Assembly (NCBI GenBank): GCA_036260075.1
Contig: DATAAM010000147.1
Coordinates: 1-17,502 of the forward strand
Origin: DATAAM01 sp036260075
Lineage (GTDB): Bacteria; Actinomycetota; Acidimicrobiia; Acidimicrobiales; JAHWLA01
DNA length: 17,502 nt
Reading direction: 5' to 3'
Below the pieces are notes generated by a model. That model was not told where the DNA came from, did no database searches, and was given only the letters and a program-made list of their open reading frames with translations. Below are positions 1-6,576 of this stretch, one piece after another. Both the position numbers and the translations under genes were made by a program. How positions within the stretch are numbered: the stretch's first letter is position 1; the number at the start of each line of letters is the position of its first letter.

Positions 1-152
1 TTGTCCTCGAGCACTTCGTCGATCTCGTCCAGGAGGTCGTCGAGCTCTTCCTTGAGCTTCTCCCCGCGATCGGTGGTGGCGGGGGCAGCCTCCTCGACGG
101 TCTCGTCGGTTCGGGTCGTCGAACTCTTCTTCTTCAGCTCACGCTCTGCCAT
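1..152 (-). CDS. pup: Prokaryotic ubiquitin-like protein Pup (5' part, cut by window edge)
   Basis: Pup is a small, mostly disordered protein that is ligated through its C-terminal residue to lysines of target proteins, marking them for the Mpa-proteasome. The visible part starts MAERELKKKSSTTRTDE and runs into the helical segment GEKLKEELDDLLDEIDEVLE, which matches the conserved Mpa-binding coiled-coil stretch of Pup (mycobacterial form LTEETDDLLDEIDDVLEEN). The C-terminal GG(Q/E) end lies outside the window, so it cannot be seen whether this Pup needs deamidation by Dop. The start ATG (150-152) is preceded by AGGAGG (171-166, minus strand), which overlaps the dop stop codon. dop ends only 17 nt upstream, so the two are very likely co-transcribed and coupled. 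The identification is firm despite the truncation. Confidence 0.93.
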   Translation of the reverse strand, partial: MAERELKKKSSTTRTDETVEEAAPATTDRGEKLKEELDDLLDEIDEVLED

Positions 153-165
153 CTCGGTTCAACTG

Positions 166-171
166 CCTCCT
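166..171 (-). promoter_or_regulatory. Ribosome binding site of pup, inside the dop stop region
   Basis: AGGAGG on the minus strand lies 13 nt before the pup ATG and shares bases with the dop TAG stop (172-170). The spacing is somewhat long, but no other purine-rich site is near. Confidence 0.55.
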
Positions 172-1657
172 ATGAGCCCAACCGCTCCAACAGCTCGGCG
201 GGGCTCGAACATCCCTCCAACAACGTATCGACCATCGCGGCCGTACCTCTGAGCGGTTCCATCATGGGAACCCGGCGCAGCGGGTCGGTACCCAGGTCGA
301 ACACCAGCGAGTCCCAGTTGGCCGCCGCGATCGACGACGCCCACCGCTGCAGGCACTTGCCGCGGAAGTACGCCCGGGTGTCGTGGGGCGGCTCCGTCAC
401 GGCCGAGGCGACCTCGGACTCGGTGACCAGGCGCTCGGTGCCCACTCGGGCGAACAGCGACTTCTCCGGTCGCAGGTCGTGGTACTGCAGGTCCATCGCC
501 GCCAGTCGGGGGTCGGTCCAGGCGAGGCCGTGACGCTCGCGATAGCCGTCGAGCAGGCGGTACTTGGCCACCCAGTCGAGCTGGCCCGCCAGCGAGAGCG
601 GGTCGGTCTCCAGCGCGGTGAGCACCCGCTCCCAGCGGTCGAGCACCATCGGGCCCACGGTCTCCCCCACGGACTCGAAGCCGTGGGCGTCGACGTACTT
701 CTGGGCCAGGTTGAAGTACTCCCACTGCACCTGGAGCGCCGTCATCGTGGACCCGTCGGCCAACGACAGCGGCTCCTCCAGCGACAGGTCGTACGACACT
801 GTGCGCATGGCGGCCACGGGCGTGGCGAGGGTGAAGTCGCGATCGCCGAACCAGTCGTCCTCGATCATCGACAGCACCAGCGCGGTGACGCCCACCTTCA
901 GGAACGTCGACACGTCGGCCAAGTTGGCATCGCCCACGATCACGTGCAGCCGCCGGTACTTCTGGGCGTCGGCGTGGGGCTCGTCGCGGGTGTTCACGAT
1001 GGGCCGCTTCAGCGTCGTCTCCAGCCCGACCTCCTCCTCGAAGAAGTCGGCCCGCTGCGTGAGCTGGAACGGCACGTCCCGGTCGGACGGCGGGGCCTCG
1101 GAGCCCACCTTGCCCGCGCCGGTGTAGACCTGCCTGGTCACGAAGTGCGGCATCACGTGCTGCACGATCCGCGAGAACGGCACCTGCCGGTCCATGAGGT
1201 AGTTCTCGTGGCAGCCGTAGGAGTTGCCCTTGCGGTCGGAGTTGTTCTTGTAGACGACGACGCCCTGGCCGTCGGGCAGGAGGCGGGCCGCCGCCTCCAT
1301 CGACCGCACCAGGATGCGCTCGCCCGCCTTGTCGAAGCGGACCGCCTCGAGCGCGTCGGCGCACTCGGGCGTGGAGTACTCGGGGTGGGCGTGGTCGACG
1401 TAGTAGCGGGCGCCGTTGGTGAGCACGGCGTTGACGAGGTGCGTCTCCACCTCCGGCGGCATCGAGCCTTCGCGGGCGAAGCCGCGGGCGTCGCGCCCGG
1501 GCGACTCGTCCTCGAAGTCCCAGCCCACCTTCCGCTGGAGCTCGTTGACGTACGCGTTGATCAGCAGGGAGGACGCGGCGATCGGGTTGGACTCGCCAGA
1601 GCCCCGGAGCACGATGCCGTACTCCGTCTCGACGCCGCACACCTTCCTGATGGCCAC
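170..1657 (-). CDS. dop: Depupylase / Pup deamidase Dop
   Basis: Dop converts the C-terminal Gln of Pup to Glu where needed and removes Pup from conjugated proteins. It belongs to the carboxylate-amine ligase fold it shares with the Pup ligase PafA. The 495-aa protein shows GVETEYG (residues 8-14, the Mg/ATP-binding glutamates), then an insertion with WDFEDESPGRDARGF (about 46-60) corresponding to the Dop-loop. That loop is absent from PafA and is the main reason for calling Dop. It continues with NGARYYVDHAHPEYSTPEC (81-99; Asp88 corresponds to the catalytic Asp of the family), KNNSDRKGNSYGCHENYL and NTRDEPHADAQKYRRLHVIVGD. The start is GTG at 1657, because no upstream in-frame start exists and a TAGGGT box sits 6 nt before it, as in a leaderless promoter. 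pup follows directly; mpa lies 142 nt upstream. Confidence 0.93.
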   Translation of the reverse strand: MAIRKVCGVETEYGIVLRGSGESNPIAASSLLINAYVNELQRKVGWDFEDESPGRDARGFAREGSMPPEVETHLVNAVLTNGARYYVDHAHPEYSTPECADALEAVRFDKAGERILVRSMEAAARLLPDGQGVVVYKNNSDRKGNSYGCHENYLMDRQVPFSRIVQHVMPHFVTRQVYTGAGKVGSEAPPSDRDVPFQLTQRADFFEEEVGLETTLKRPIVNTRDEPHADAQKYRRLHVIVGDANLADVSTFLKVGVTALVLSMIEDDWFGDRDFTLATPVAAMRTVSYDLSLEEPLSLADGSTMTALQVQWEYFNLAQKYVDAHGFESVGETVGPMVLDRWERVLTALETDPLSLAGQLDWVAKYRLLDGYRERHGLAWTDPRLAAMDLQYHDLRPEKSLFARVGTERLVTESEVASAVTEPPHDTRAYFRGKCLQRWASSIAAANWDSLVFDLGTDPLRRVPMMEPLRGTAAMVDTLLEGCSSPAELLERLGS

Positions 1658-1799
1658 GGACCGACCCTACCCCTTCACACTCACAGGATCGCTTCCCTGC
1701 GGGTGCAACGAGCAGGCCGGGTGGCCGGTGCGGGAAGGGGCCCGCCGGGCGGCAGCCCGGTGGGATGGGATCCCGTGCCGGACAGGACCCGGCCCGACG
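1658..1799. other. 142-bp mpa-dop intergenic region with a GC hairpin
   Basis: The gap holds the dop promoter box and an imperfect GC-rich hairpin at 1741-1764 (stem CCGGGC / GCCCGG around a GGCA loop, extended by CCC/GGG past one mismatch) about 36 nt after the mpa stop. There is no T-run after it on the minus strand, so it is only a weak terminator candidate. No gene is visible. Confidence 0.35.
1664..1669 (-). promoter_or_regulatory. Candidate -10 box of a leaderless dop-pup promoter
   Basis: TAGGGT on the minus strand is followed by 6 nt and then the dop GTG. The same arrangement (TANNNT, 6-8 nt, start codon) recurs before several genes here. No good -35 is visible. It would let dop-pup be transcribed separately from mpa. 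Confidence 0.45.
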
Positions 1800-3563
1800 T
1801 CAGAGGTACTGGCCCGTGCCCACGCGTTCGATCGCACGCCCACCGGTGGTCTCTTTGCCTTCCGACATGAGCACCCGCAGGAAGACGATCCGCTCCCCCT
1901 TCTTGCCGGAGATCTTGGCCCAGTCGTCGGGGTTGGTGGAGTTGGGCAGGTCCTCGTGCTCCTTGTACTCCTGGCGGATGGACTCGAGGAGGTCCTGCGT
2001 GCGGATGCCGCGACCGTCGCCTGCGATCTCGCGCTTGATGGCCCGCTTCTTGGCCCGGCGCACGATGTTCTCGATCATCGCCCCGGAGGCGAAGTCCTTG
2101 AAGAACATCACCTCCTTGTCGCCGTGCTGGTACGTGACCTCGATGAAGCGGTTCTCGTCGGTGGTGGCGTACATCTCCTCGACGGTGCGCTCGATCATCG
2201 CCTGCACCGCCTTGGCCGGGTCGCCACCACCCAGCGACTGCACCTCGTCGGCGTCGAGCGGGAGGTCGGGCTTGAGGTAGCGGGAGAAGATCTGCGCGGC
2301 GGCCTCGGCGTCGGGCCGCTCGACCTTGATCTTCACGTCGAGGCGCCCGGGTCGCAGGATGGCCGGGTCGATGAGGTCCTCGCGGTTGGAGGCGCCGATC
2401 ACGATGACGTTCTTCAGCGTTTCCACGCCGTCGATCTCCGCCAGCAGCTGCGGCACGATGGTCGACTCCATGTCGGAGCTGATGCCGGTGCCGCGGGTGC
2501 GGAACAGCGAGTCCATCTCGTCGAAGAAGACGATGACCGGCATGCCCTCCTCGGACTTCTCCCGGGCCCGCTGGAAGACCAGCCGGATCTGCCGCTCGGT
2601 CTCGCCCACGTACTTGTTGAGCAGCTCGGGGCCCTTGATGTTGAGGAAGTAGCTCTTGGCGTTGGCGTTGCCGGTGACCTCGGCCACCTTCTTCGCCAGC
2701 GAGTTGGCCACCGCCTTGGCGATGAGGGTCTTGCCGCACCCGGGCGGGCCGTAGAGCAGGATGCCCTTGGGCGGCGGCAGCTCGTACTCCCCGAACTTCT
2801 CGCGGTGCACGAACGGCAGCTCAACGGCGTCGACGATCGCCTCGATCTGGTCGTCGAGGCCGCCCACGTCCTCGTAGGAGATGTCGGGCACCTCTTCGAG
2901 CACCAGCTCCTCGACCTCGGGACGGGGCAGGCGCTCCAATAGCAGGCCCGTCCGGGAGTCCATGAGGATGGTGTCGCCCGCCCGCAGCTTCACGCCGTGC
3001 AGCGCCTCGGCCAGCTCGACCACGCGCTCTTCGTCGGCCCGGCCCACGATCAGCGCTCGTGTGCCGTCCTCCAGCAGCTCCTTCAGGGTCACGACCTCGC
3101 CGGACACCTCGGGGCCGCGGGCCAGCACCACGTTGAGCGACTCGTTGAGCACGACCTCCTGGCCGCGCTGGAGTGTGTCGACGTCGATCTCGGGATGTAG
3201 CGAGACGCGCATCTTGCGGCCACCGGAGAACACGTCGACGGTCTCGTCGTCGTTGATCCCGAGGAATGTGCCGTAGGCCGACGGCGGCTGGGTGAGCTTG
3301 TCGACCTCCTCCCGGAGCGCGGCGATGTGCTCCCGCGCTTCGCGCAGGGTGTAGGTGAGCTTCTCGTTCTGGGACACCGCCTGGGCCAGCTGGCCCTTGG
3401 TCTCGAGCAGCTTCTCCTCGAGCGTGCGGACCCGCTTGGGGGCCTCCTGGAGCCGCCGCCGGAGGGTGATGACCTCTTCCTCCAGGACCTTGGCCTGCTC
3501 CTGGAGCTCGGCGACCTCACGCTCGTACGCCGCCAGCCGTCGTTGGTACTCGGAGTCGGCCAC
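1800..3563 (-). CDS. mpa: Proteasome-associated AAA+ ATPase Mpa/ARC
   Basis: Mpa (ARC) forms the hexameric ring that binds pupylated proteins, unfolds them and threads them into the 20S proteasome. The 587-aa protein has the full family layout. An N-terminal coiled coil (about 5-92) captures Pup, two OB-fold segments follow (about 98-220), and the AAA+ domain carries Walker A GPPGCGKT (272-279), pore loop KYVG (317-320), Walker B VIVFFDE (343-349), sensor-1 Asn in ASNRED (391-396) and an arginine-finger region RPGR (404-407). It ends in GQYL, the C-terminal Tyr-Leu tail that docks on the proteasome alpha ring. The start is GTG at 3563, set by a very strong AAGGAGGTGG ribosome site just upstream. 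It lies ahead of dop and pup in the same direction, as in other actinobacterial Pup clusters. Confidence 0.96.
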   Translation of the reverse strand: MADSEYQRRLAAYEREVAELQEQAKVLEEEVITLRRRLQEAPKRVRTLEEKLLETKGQLAQAVSQNEKLTYTLREAREHIAALREEVDKLTQPPSAYGTFLGINDDETVDVFSGGRKMRVSLHPEIDVDTLQRGQEVVLNESLNVVLARGPEVSGEVVTLKELLEDGTRALIVGRADEERVVELAEALHGVKLRAGDTILMDSRTGLLLERLPRPEVEELVLEEVPDISYEDVGGLDDQIEAIVDAVELPFVHREKFGEYELPPPKGILLYGPPGCGKTLIAKAVANSLAKKVAEVTGNANAKSYFLNIKGPELLNKYVGETERQIRLVFQRAREKSEEGMPVIVFFDEMDSLFRTRGTGISSDMESTIVPQLLAEIDGVETLKNVIVIGASNREDLIDPAILRPGRLDVKIKVERPDAEAAAQIFSRYLKPDLPLDADEVQSLGGGDPAKAVQAMIERTVEEMYATTDENRFIEVTYQHGDKEVMFFKDFASGAMIENIVRRAKKRAIKREIAGDGRGIRTQDLLESIRQEYKEHEDLPNSTNPDDWAKISGKKGERIVFLRVLMSEGKETTGGRAIERVGTGQYL

Positions 3564-3566
3564 GGA

Positions 3567-3576
3567 CCACCTCCTT
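3567..3576 (-). promoter_or_regulatory. Strong ribosome binding site of mpa
   Basis: AAGGAGGTGG on the minus strand, ending 3 nt before the GTG at 3563 (the AGGAGGT core ends 5 nt before it), is the best Shine-Dalgarno match in the window and fixes the mpa start. A TATGGT (3589-3584) upstream could be a -10 box, but no matching -35 is clear. Confidence 0.65.
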
Positions 3577-3651
3577 CGGAGCGACCATACACCGCTGCCT
3601 TCTCGACTGGTACGACACTGTGCCGAGTTTCACTCGCCGTTGCCGTGCAAA

Positions 3652-3681
3652 TTGACTGTTCCGAAGCCCGATGGGTACGTT
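3652..3681 (+). promoter_or_regulatory. Promoter of the ferredoxin gene
   Basis: TTGACT (3652-3657), an 18-nt spacer and TACGTT (3676-3681) form a near-consensus sigma-70-type promoter. The start ATG at 3689 follows 7 nt after the -10 box, so the transcript is probably leaderless. This also argues against the upstream ATG at 3671, which would lie before the -10. Confidence 0.65.
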
Positions 3682-3688
3682 CGCAGGC

Positions 3689-3925
3689 ATGAAGGTCTGG
3701 ATCGATCAGGATCTCTGCACCGGCGACGGCCTGTGCGAGGAGATCGCCCCGGCGGTGTTCACCCTTCTGGACGACGGCCTCGCCTACGTCAAGGAGGGCG
3801 ACAAGGTCTTCAGCGATCCGGGCGGCCCCGAGGGCCTCGCCAACGTGCCTGCCGGCATGGAGGAGGCCACCATCGAGTCGGCCGAGGAATGCCCCGGAGA
3901 GTGCATCTTCATCGAGGTCGACTGA
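3689..3925 (+). CDS. Single-cluster ferredoxin (3Fe-4S / Asp-ligated 4Fe-4S type)
   Basis: This small acidic cytosolic electron carrier has 78 aa from the chosen start MKVWIDQDLC. The cluster ligands are Cys10, Cys16 and Cys68 in CTGDGLC ... ECPGEC. The usual second cysteine is replaced by Asp13, giving C-x2-D-x2-C ... CP. In known ferredoxins this pattern binds a 3Fe-4S cluster or a 4Fe-4S cluster with an Asp ligand, as in Pyrococcus furiosus ferredoxin. An extra Cys72 sits four residues after the CP cysteine. The redox partner is unknown; single-cluster ferredoxins often serve cytochromes P450, but none is in this window. It is divergent from mpa, has its own promoter and is followed by a strong hairpin. 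Confidence 0.9.
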   Translation: MKVWIDQDLCTGDGLCEEIAPAVFTLLDDGLAYVKEGDKVFSDPGGPEGLANVPAGMEEATIESAEECPGECIFIEVD

Positions 3926-3958
3926 ACCCCTCCCGTCGCACCCCGACACTCGATGTGC

Positions 3959-3984
3959 AAGCGGCCCCCGACAGGGGGCCGCTT
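3959..3984. terminator. Bidirectional hairpin between ferredoxin and the DUF4268 gene
   Basis: A perfect 11-bp stem (AAGCGGCCCCC, 3959-3969) with a GACA loop pairs with 3974-3984. It lies 33 nt after the ferredoxin stop and 12 nt after the stop of the converging minus-strand gene. The A/T pairs at the base give a short TT on each strand, but there is no long T-run. The position between convergent genes makes a shared terminator likely. Confidence 0.65.
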
Positions 3985-3996
3985 CGCGTCCGTGGG

Positions 3997-4941
3997 CTAG
4001 GAGGAGCGGTTGATGACGGTCGCCGCGATGGCAGCCCGCAGGCGCTCACCGCATTCCACGAACCAGTCGATGTACGCCTCCCACGCCTGTTCCTCCAGGA
4101 CGTCACCTGTCGAGTAGTCGGCGATCCGCGACGCCCGCTTGCCCGGTAGCTCCTCCCATGACAACGGGCGCCCGTAGACCTGCTCGAACTCGTCCTTGCG
4201 AGCGAGGAGCCCGGCGAACACGTTCTCGTTGGTCGCGACGTCACCCGAGTCGATGTAGAGCTCGTGGCGGAGGCGCCCGCCCGCCGCGAACGATGGGGTG
4301 ATCTGCGTTCCTGGGATCGGGCTCGGGAAGCCCATCCAGTTGGTGGACTGCGGCGTCCGGCGCCTACTCCACTCGGGGTGCGCTGCATGCACGCGGGCGA
4401 GGTACCGCTCCCAGAACCGTACATAGCGCTCGGCCTTCCCGCCGGTGCCGGCGCCCCGGGCTGTCGAGCGCACCTGCTTCTGCCAGTCGTTCGGCTTGGC
4501 GACAACCTCGAACAACGGCGCGGGAAGCGAATTGCCGATTCGTACCACGCGCAGTTGCACGCCGAAGAACCGCACGTCCTCCGCCGTCTGCTCGTTGAGC
4601 CAGTCGAGCGCTTGTCGGTGCTCCTCCCGGAAGGCGGTAGCGAGCCAGATGATCGTCTTGGCGCCGGTGCCCGCCGCGTACGTCAGGAGTTGTCCGAGGT
4701 GGCCGTGATCGGTGCCGCCTAGCTGGTTCTCGATGATGAGCGCTCCCTCGTCGGCCAAGTCGCGGCCGATGAGGTCGAGCGAGAACCCCCCGACTGGGTG
4801 CTCGGCCACCTGCAGCTCGATGTCGATCCCCAGCGCCTCCCCGAGGCGTTCGGCGTTCCCGAGGAGCCAAGGAGTGAAGTCGTACGCTTCGTTCCCCCAC
4901 ACGTCCCGGGCGGGGACGTGCTCCAACCGGCCCAGCTCCAC
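3997..4941 (-). CDS. DUF4268 family protein, predicted PD-(D/E)XK nuclease-like
   Basis: The 314-aa protein begins VELGRLEHVPARDVWGNEAYDFTPWL. It then shows FSLDLIGRDLADEGALIIENQ and TDHGHLGQLLTYAAG, the hallmark block of this family, in which Asp ... Glu-x-Gln looks like a PD-(D/E)XK nuclease core with Gln in place of Lys. The C-terminal half (from about WQKQVRSTARG to the end) corresponds to DUF4268, rich in aromatic and charged residues. Such proteins often occur in defence or accessory regions, but the substrate is unknown. The start is GTG 4941 because similar proteins begin at this point; a TTG at 4926 with GGAG upstream is an alternative. It follows the DUF6098 stop by 23 nt, as the last gene of the long operon. 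Its last codons (Asn-Arg-Ser-Ser-stop) repeat the end of the preceding gene. Confidence 0.8.
   Translation of the reverse strand: MELGRLEHVPARDVWGNEAYDFTPWLLGNAERLGEALGIDIELQVAEHPVGGFSLDLIGRDLADEGALIIENQLGGTDHGHLGQLLTYAAGTGAKTIIWLATAFREEHRQALDWLNEQTAEDVRFFGVQLRVVRIGNSLPAPLFEVVAKPNDWQKQVRSTARGAGTGGKAERYVRFWERYLARVHAAHPEWSRRRTPQSTNWMGFPSPIPGTQITPSFAAGGRLRHELYIDSGDVATNENVFAGLLARKDEFEQVYGRPLSWEELPGKRASRIADYSTGDVLEEQAWEAYIDWFVECGERLRAAIAATVINRSS
3999..4013 (-). repeat. 15-nt direct repeat, copy B (3' end of DUF4268 gene)
   Basis: TCAACCGCTCCTCCT on the minus strand is identical to 4967-4981. In both copies it encodes Asn-Arg-Ser-Ser immediately before the stop codon, and AGCC follows once a one-base gap is allowed. 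Confidence 0.6.
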
Positions 4942-4964
4942 GAGGGAGAGAGTACGTCGCTGGC

Positions 4965-5393
4965 TCAGGAGGAGCGGTTGAGCGGGCCCCAGTCGGCCTC
5001 CGCCGCGTCCTCTACGATGCGCGCGGCCTCGGCCACCACCTCGTCGGCCACCCACGCCACCGGGCGCTTGCACTCGACCAGCGGCTCGTTGTCGGGCCCC
5101 CGCCCGATCTCCTCGCCTTCCAGCACCCACGCCCGCACGTCGGGGCCACGCTCCTCCCGGAGGTGGTGGTAGTCGTGCACCCGTCGGGCCACCCACAGCC
5201 GCAGGGGCCGGTCGCCCCACCACTCCTCCACCGCCAGCGGGTTGGCGCACAACCCGGGGAGCGGCGCCCCGCTCAGCTCGTCGCGGCTGGTGCGGTTGGC
5301 GTCGGCTTCGGGGCCGCGCGACCAGCGGATGTACAGCGCCGGGCACTCGACCACCAGCGCCGCCAGCTCCTCGAGCGACCGGACCTCGTGCAT
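4965..5393 (-). CDS. DUF6098 family protein of unknown function
   Basis: The 142-aa soluble protein has no signal peptide or membrane segment. Recognisable pieces are LYIRWSRGPEAD near residue 20, a conserved-looking SGAPLPGLCANPL (about 41-53), and a Trp-rich stretch VEEWWGDRPLRLWVARR that resembles DUF6098 proteins of Actinobacteria. I know of no proven role for this family. The start ATG has AAGAAGG upstream. The gene begins 10 nt after the stop of the MarP-like protease gene, so it belongs to the same transcript, and it is followed by the DUF4268 gene after 23 nt. The assignment rests on memory of the family pattern. Confidence 0.72.
   Translation of the reverse strand: MHEVRSLEELAALVVECPALYIRWSRGPEADANRTSRDELSGAPLPGLCANPLAVEEWWGDRPLRLWVARRVHDYHHLREERGPDVRAWVLEGEEIGRGPDNEPLVECKRPVAWVADEVVAEAARIVEDAAEADWGPLNRSS
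4967..4981 (-). repeat. 15-nt direct repeat, copy A (3' end of DUF6098 gene)
   Basis: This is the partner of 3999-4013, in the same reading frame and at the same distance from the stop. The pair brackets the DUF4268 gene, a 968-nt unit. Confidence 0.6.
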
Positions 5394-5403
5394 GGCGCCC
5401 TTC

Positions 5404-6576
5404 TTACCCGCGGCGCAGGCAGCGACCCGTGTTGGCTGTCGCCTGCCTCGGCGCCGCCAGCGCGGCGCTGAGCTCCCGGCTGGTCAGCGCGTAGGCCGTG
5501 CCCGGTCGGTCGGGCGCGATGGCGAAGGCCACACCGACCACGGCGCCGTTGGCGTTGACCAGCGCGCCCCCGGAGTCGCCCGGGCGCAGGTCGGAGGCCA
5601 GGATGAACACGTCGCGGCGCGTGTTGTGCGAGTCGTACAGGTCGCGCCCCACGGCGTCGACGCGCTGGCGGATGGCGGCGGGCGCGATGCGCAGCGGGTC
5701 GCGGCCGCCGGGGTGCCCGAAGACGGCGCCCCGCTGGCCCACGCGGGCCGTGGTGATGCCGAGGGGCGGCTGGCCGAGCCCCGCCACCCGCAGCACGGCG
5801 AGGTCGCGGTCGGGGTCGAAGTACTGCACTGTGGCCCGCAGCTTGCGCCCGTCGGGGCGCATGACTGTTGTGGTGCGCTCCCCTGCCACCACGTGCGCGT
5901 TGGTGACGATCGTGTCGGGCCCGGCGGCGAACCCGCTGCCCTCCTGGACGCGGTTGCACGCCTCCCCGGTGACCTTCACCGTCGAGGCGCTCACCCGGTC
6001 GAGCACGGTCTGGCTGAGGCCGGTGGAGGCAGGCGGCGGCCCGGTGGCGGGCGCGGGCTCCAGGGCGTTGAAGACGCGCGGGAAGTTGGTGTCGCCCACC
6101 AGGCGCCGGAGCGCCTGGAGGGTGTCGGGCGCACGGGGAGCGTTGCGGTCGATGAGGCGAGCCAGAACCGAGCCGCGGGCCTGGCGGGACACGGTGCCGG
6201 GCACGTCGGCGATGGCGGGCAGCAGCAGCCACACCGAGATCAGGACGCCCGCTGTGCCCACCAGCGCCCCGATCGTGCGGTCGAAGGAGCGGGCCGGGCC
6301 GTGCGGGAGCGAGCGCCCCATGGCCGAGCCGATGACCAGCCCCAGGGCCTGCCCGGCGAACGCCCCGCCGATGAGCACGACCGCGGCCACCAACAGCTTG
6401 CTGGTGGGGTCGGGGCCCTCGAACAGGCGCATGGCCGCGGGCAGGAAGCGGGCCCCCAGGAACAGGCCGACGCCGAGGCCGATCCACGACGTGGCCCGGG
6501 CCAGGAAGCCGAGGCGGTAGCCGCCCACCGCCGCAGCCAGGGCGGCGACCACGATGACGAGGTCGAACAGGTTCAC
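5404..6576 (-). CDS. marP: MarP-like membrane serine protease (CvpA domain + trypsin-like domain)
   Basis: The 390-aa protein has four hydrophobic segments in the first 125 residues (about 3-20, 24-42, 61-84, 103-122), as in the CvpA-type membrane anchor, then an extracytoplasmic chymotrypsin-fold domain (about 190-375). The catalytic triad is visible: His228 in TNAHVVAG, Asp258 in DRDLAVL and Ser335 in GDSGG. Cys207 and Cys386 flank the protease domain and match the disulfide known in mycobacterial MarP (Rv3671c), which protects the cell against acid and oxidative stress. The start is GTG at 6576, sharing GTGA with the trmI stop. Placement in a tRNA-modification operon is odd; the link may be stress adaptation (inference). 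The natural substrate here is unknown. Confidence 0.88.
   Translation of the reverse strand: MNLFDLVIVVAALAAAVGGYRLGFLARATSWIGLGVGLFLGARFLPAAMRLFEGPDPTSKLLVAAVVLIGGAFAGQALGLVIGSAMGRSLPHGPARSFDRTIGALVGTAGVLISVWLLLPAIADVPGTVSRQARGSVLARLIDRNAPRAPDTLQALRRLVGDTNFPRVFNALEPAPATGPPPASTGLSQTVLDRVSASTVKVTGEACNRVQEGSGFAAGPDTIVTNAHVVAGERTTTVMRPDGRKLRATVQYFDPDRDLAVLRVAGLGQPPLGITTARVGQRGAVFGHPGGRDPLRIAPAAIRQRVDAVGRDLYDSHNTRRDVFILASDLRPGDSGGALVNANGAVVGVAFAIAPDRPGTAYALTSRELSAALAAPRQATANTGRCLRRG

Noticed and set aside
1741..1764. Hairpin after mpa as an intrinsic terminator
   Set aside because: The stem has a mismatch and no T-run follows on the transcribed strand; it is kept only as a note in the intergenic entry.
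3610..3623. 14-nt sequence GTACGACACTGTGC, also at 791-804 inside dop
   Set aside because: One 14-mer pair is expected by chance in a GC-rich window of this size; there is no shared context.
3671..3688. Upstream ATG of the ferredoxin
   Set aside because: It precedes the -10 box (3676-3681) of the best promoter, and the family normally begins at MKV-type residues just before the first cysteine motif.
4942..5346. N-terminal extension of the DUF4268 frame back to 5346
   Set aside because: That stretch is the out-of-frame reading of the DUF6098 gene, with Arg/Gly/Pro-rich shadow composition; family similarity begins at VELGRLEHV.
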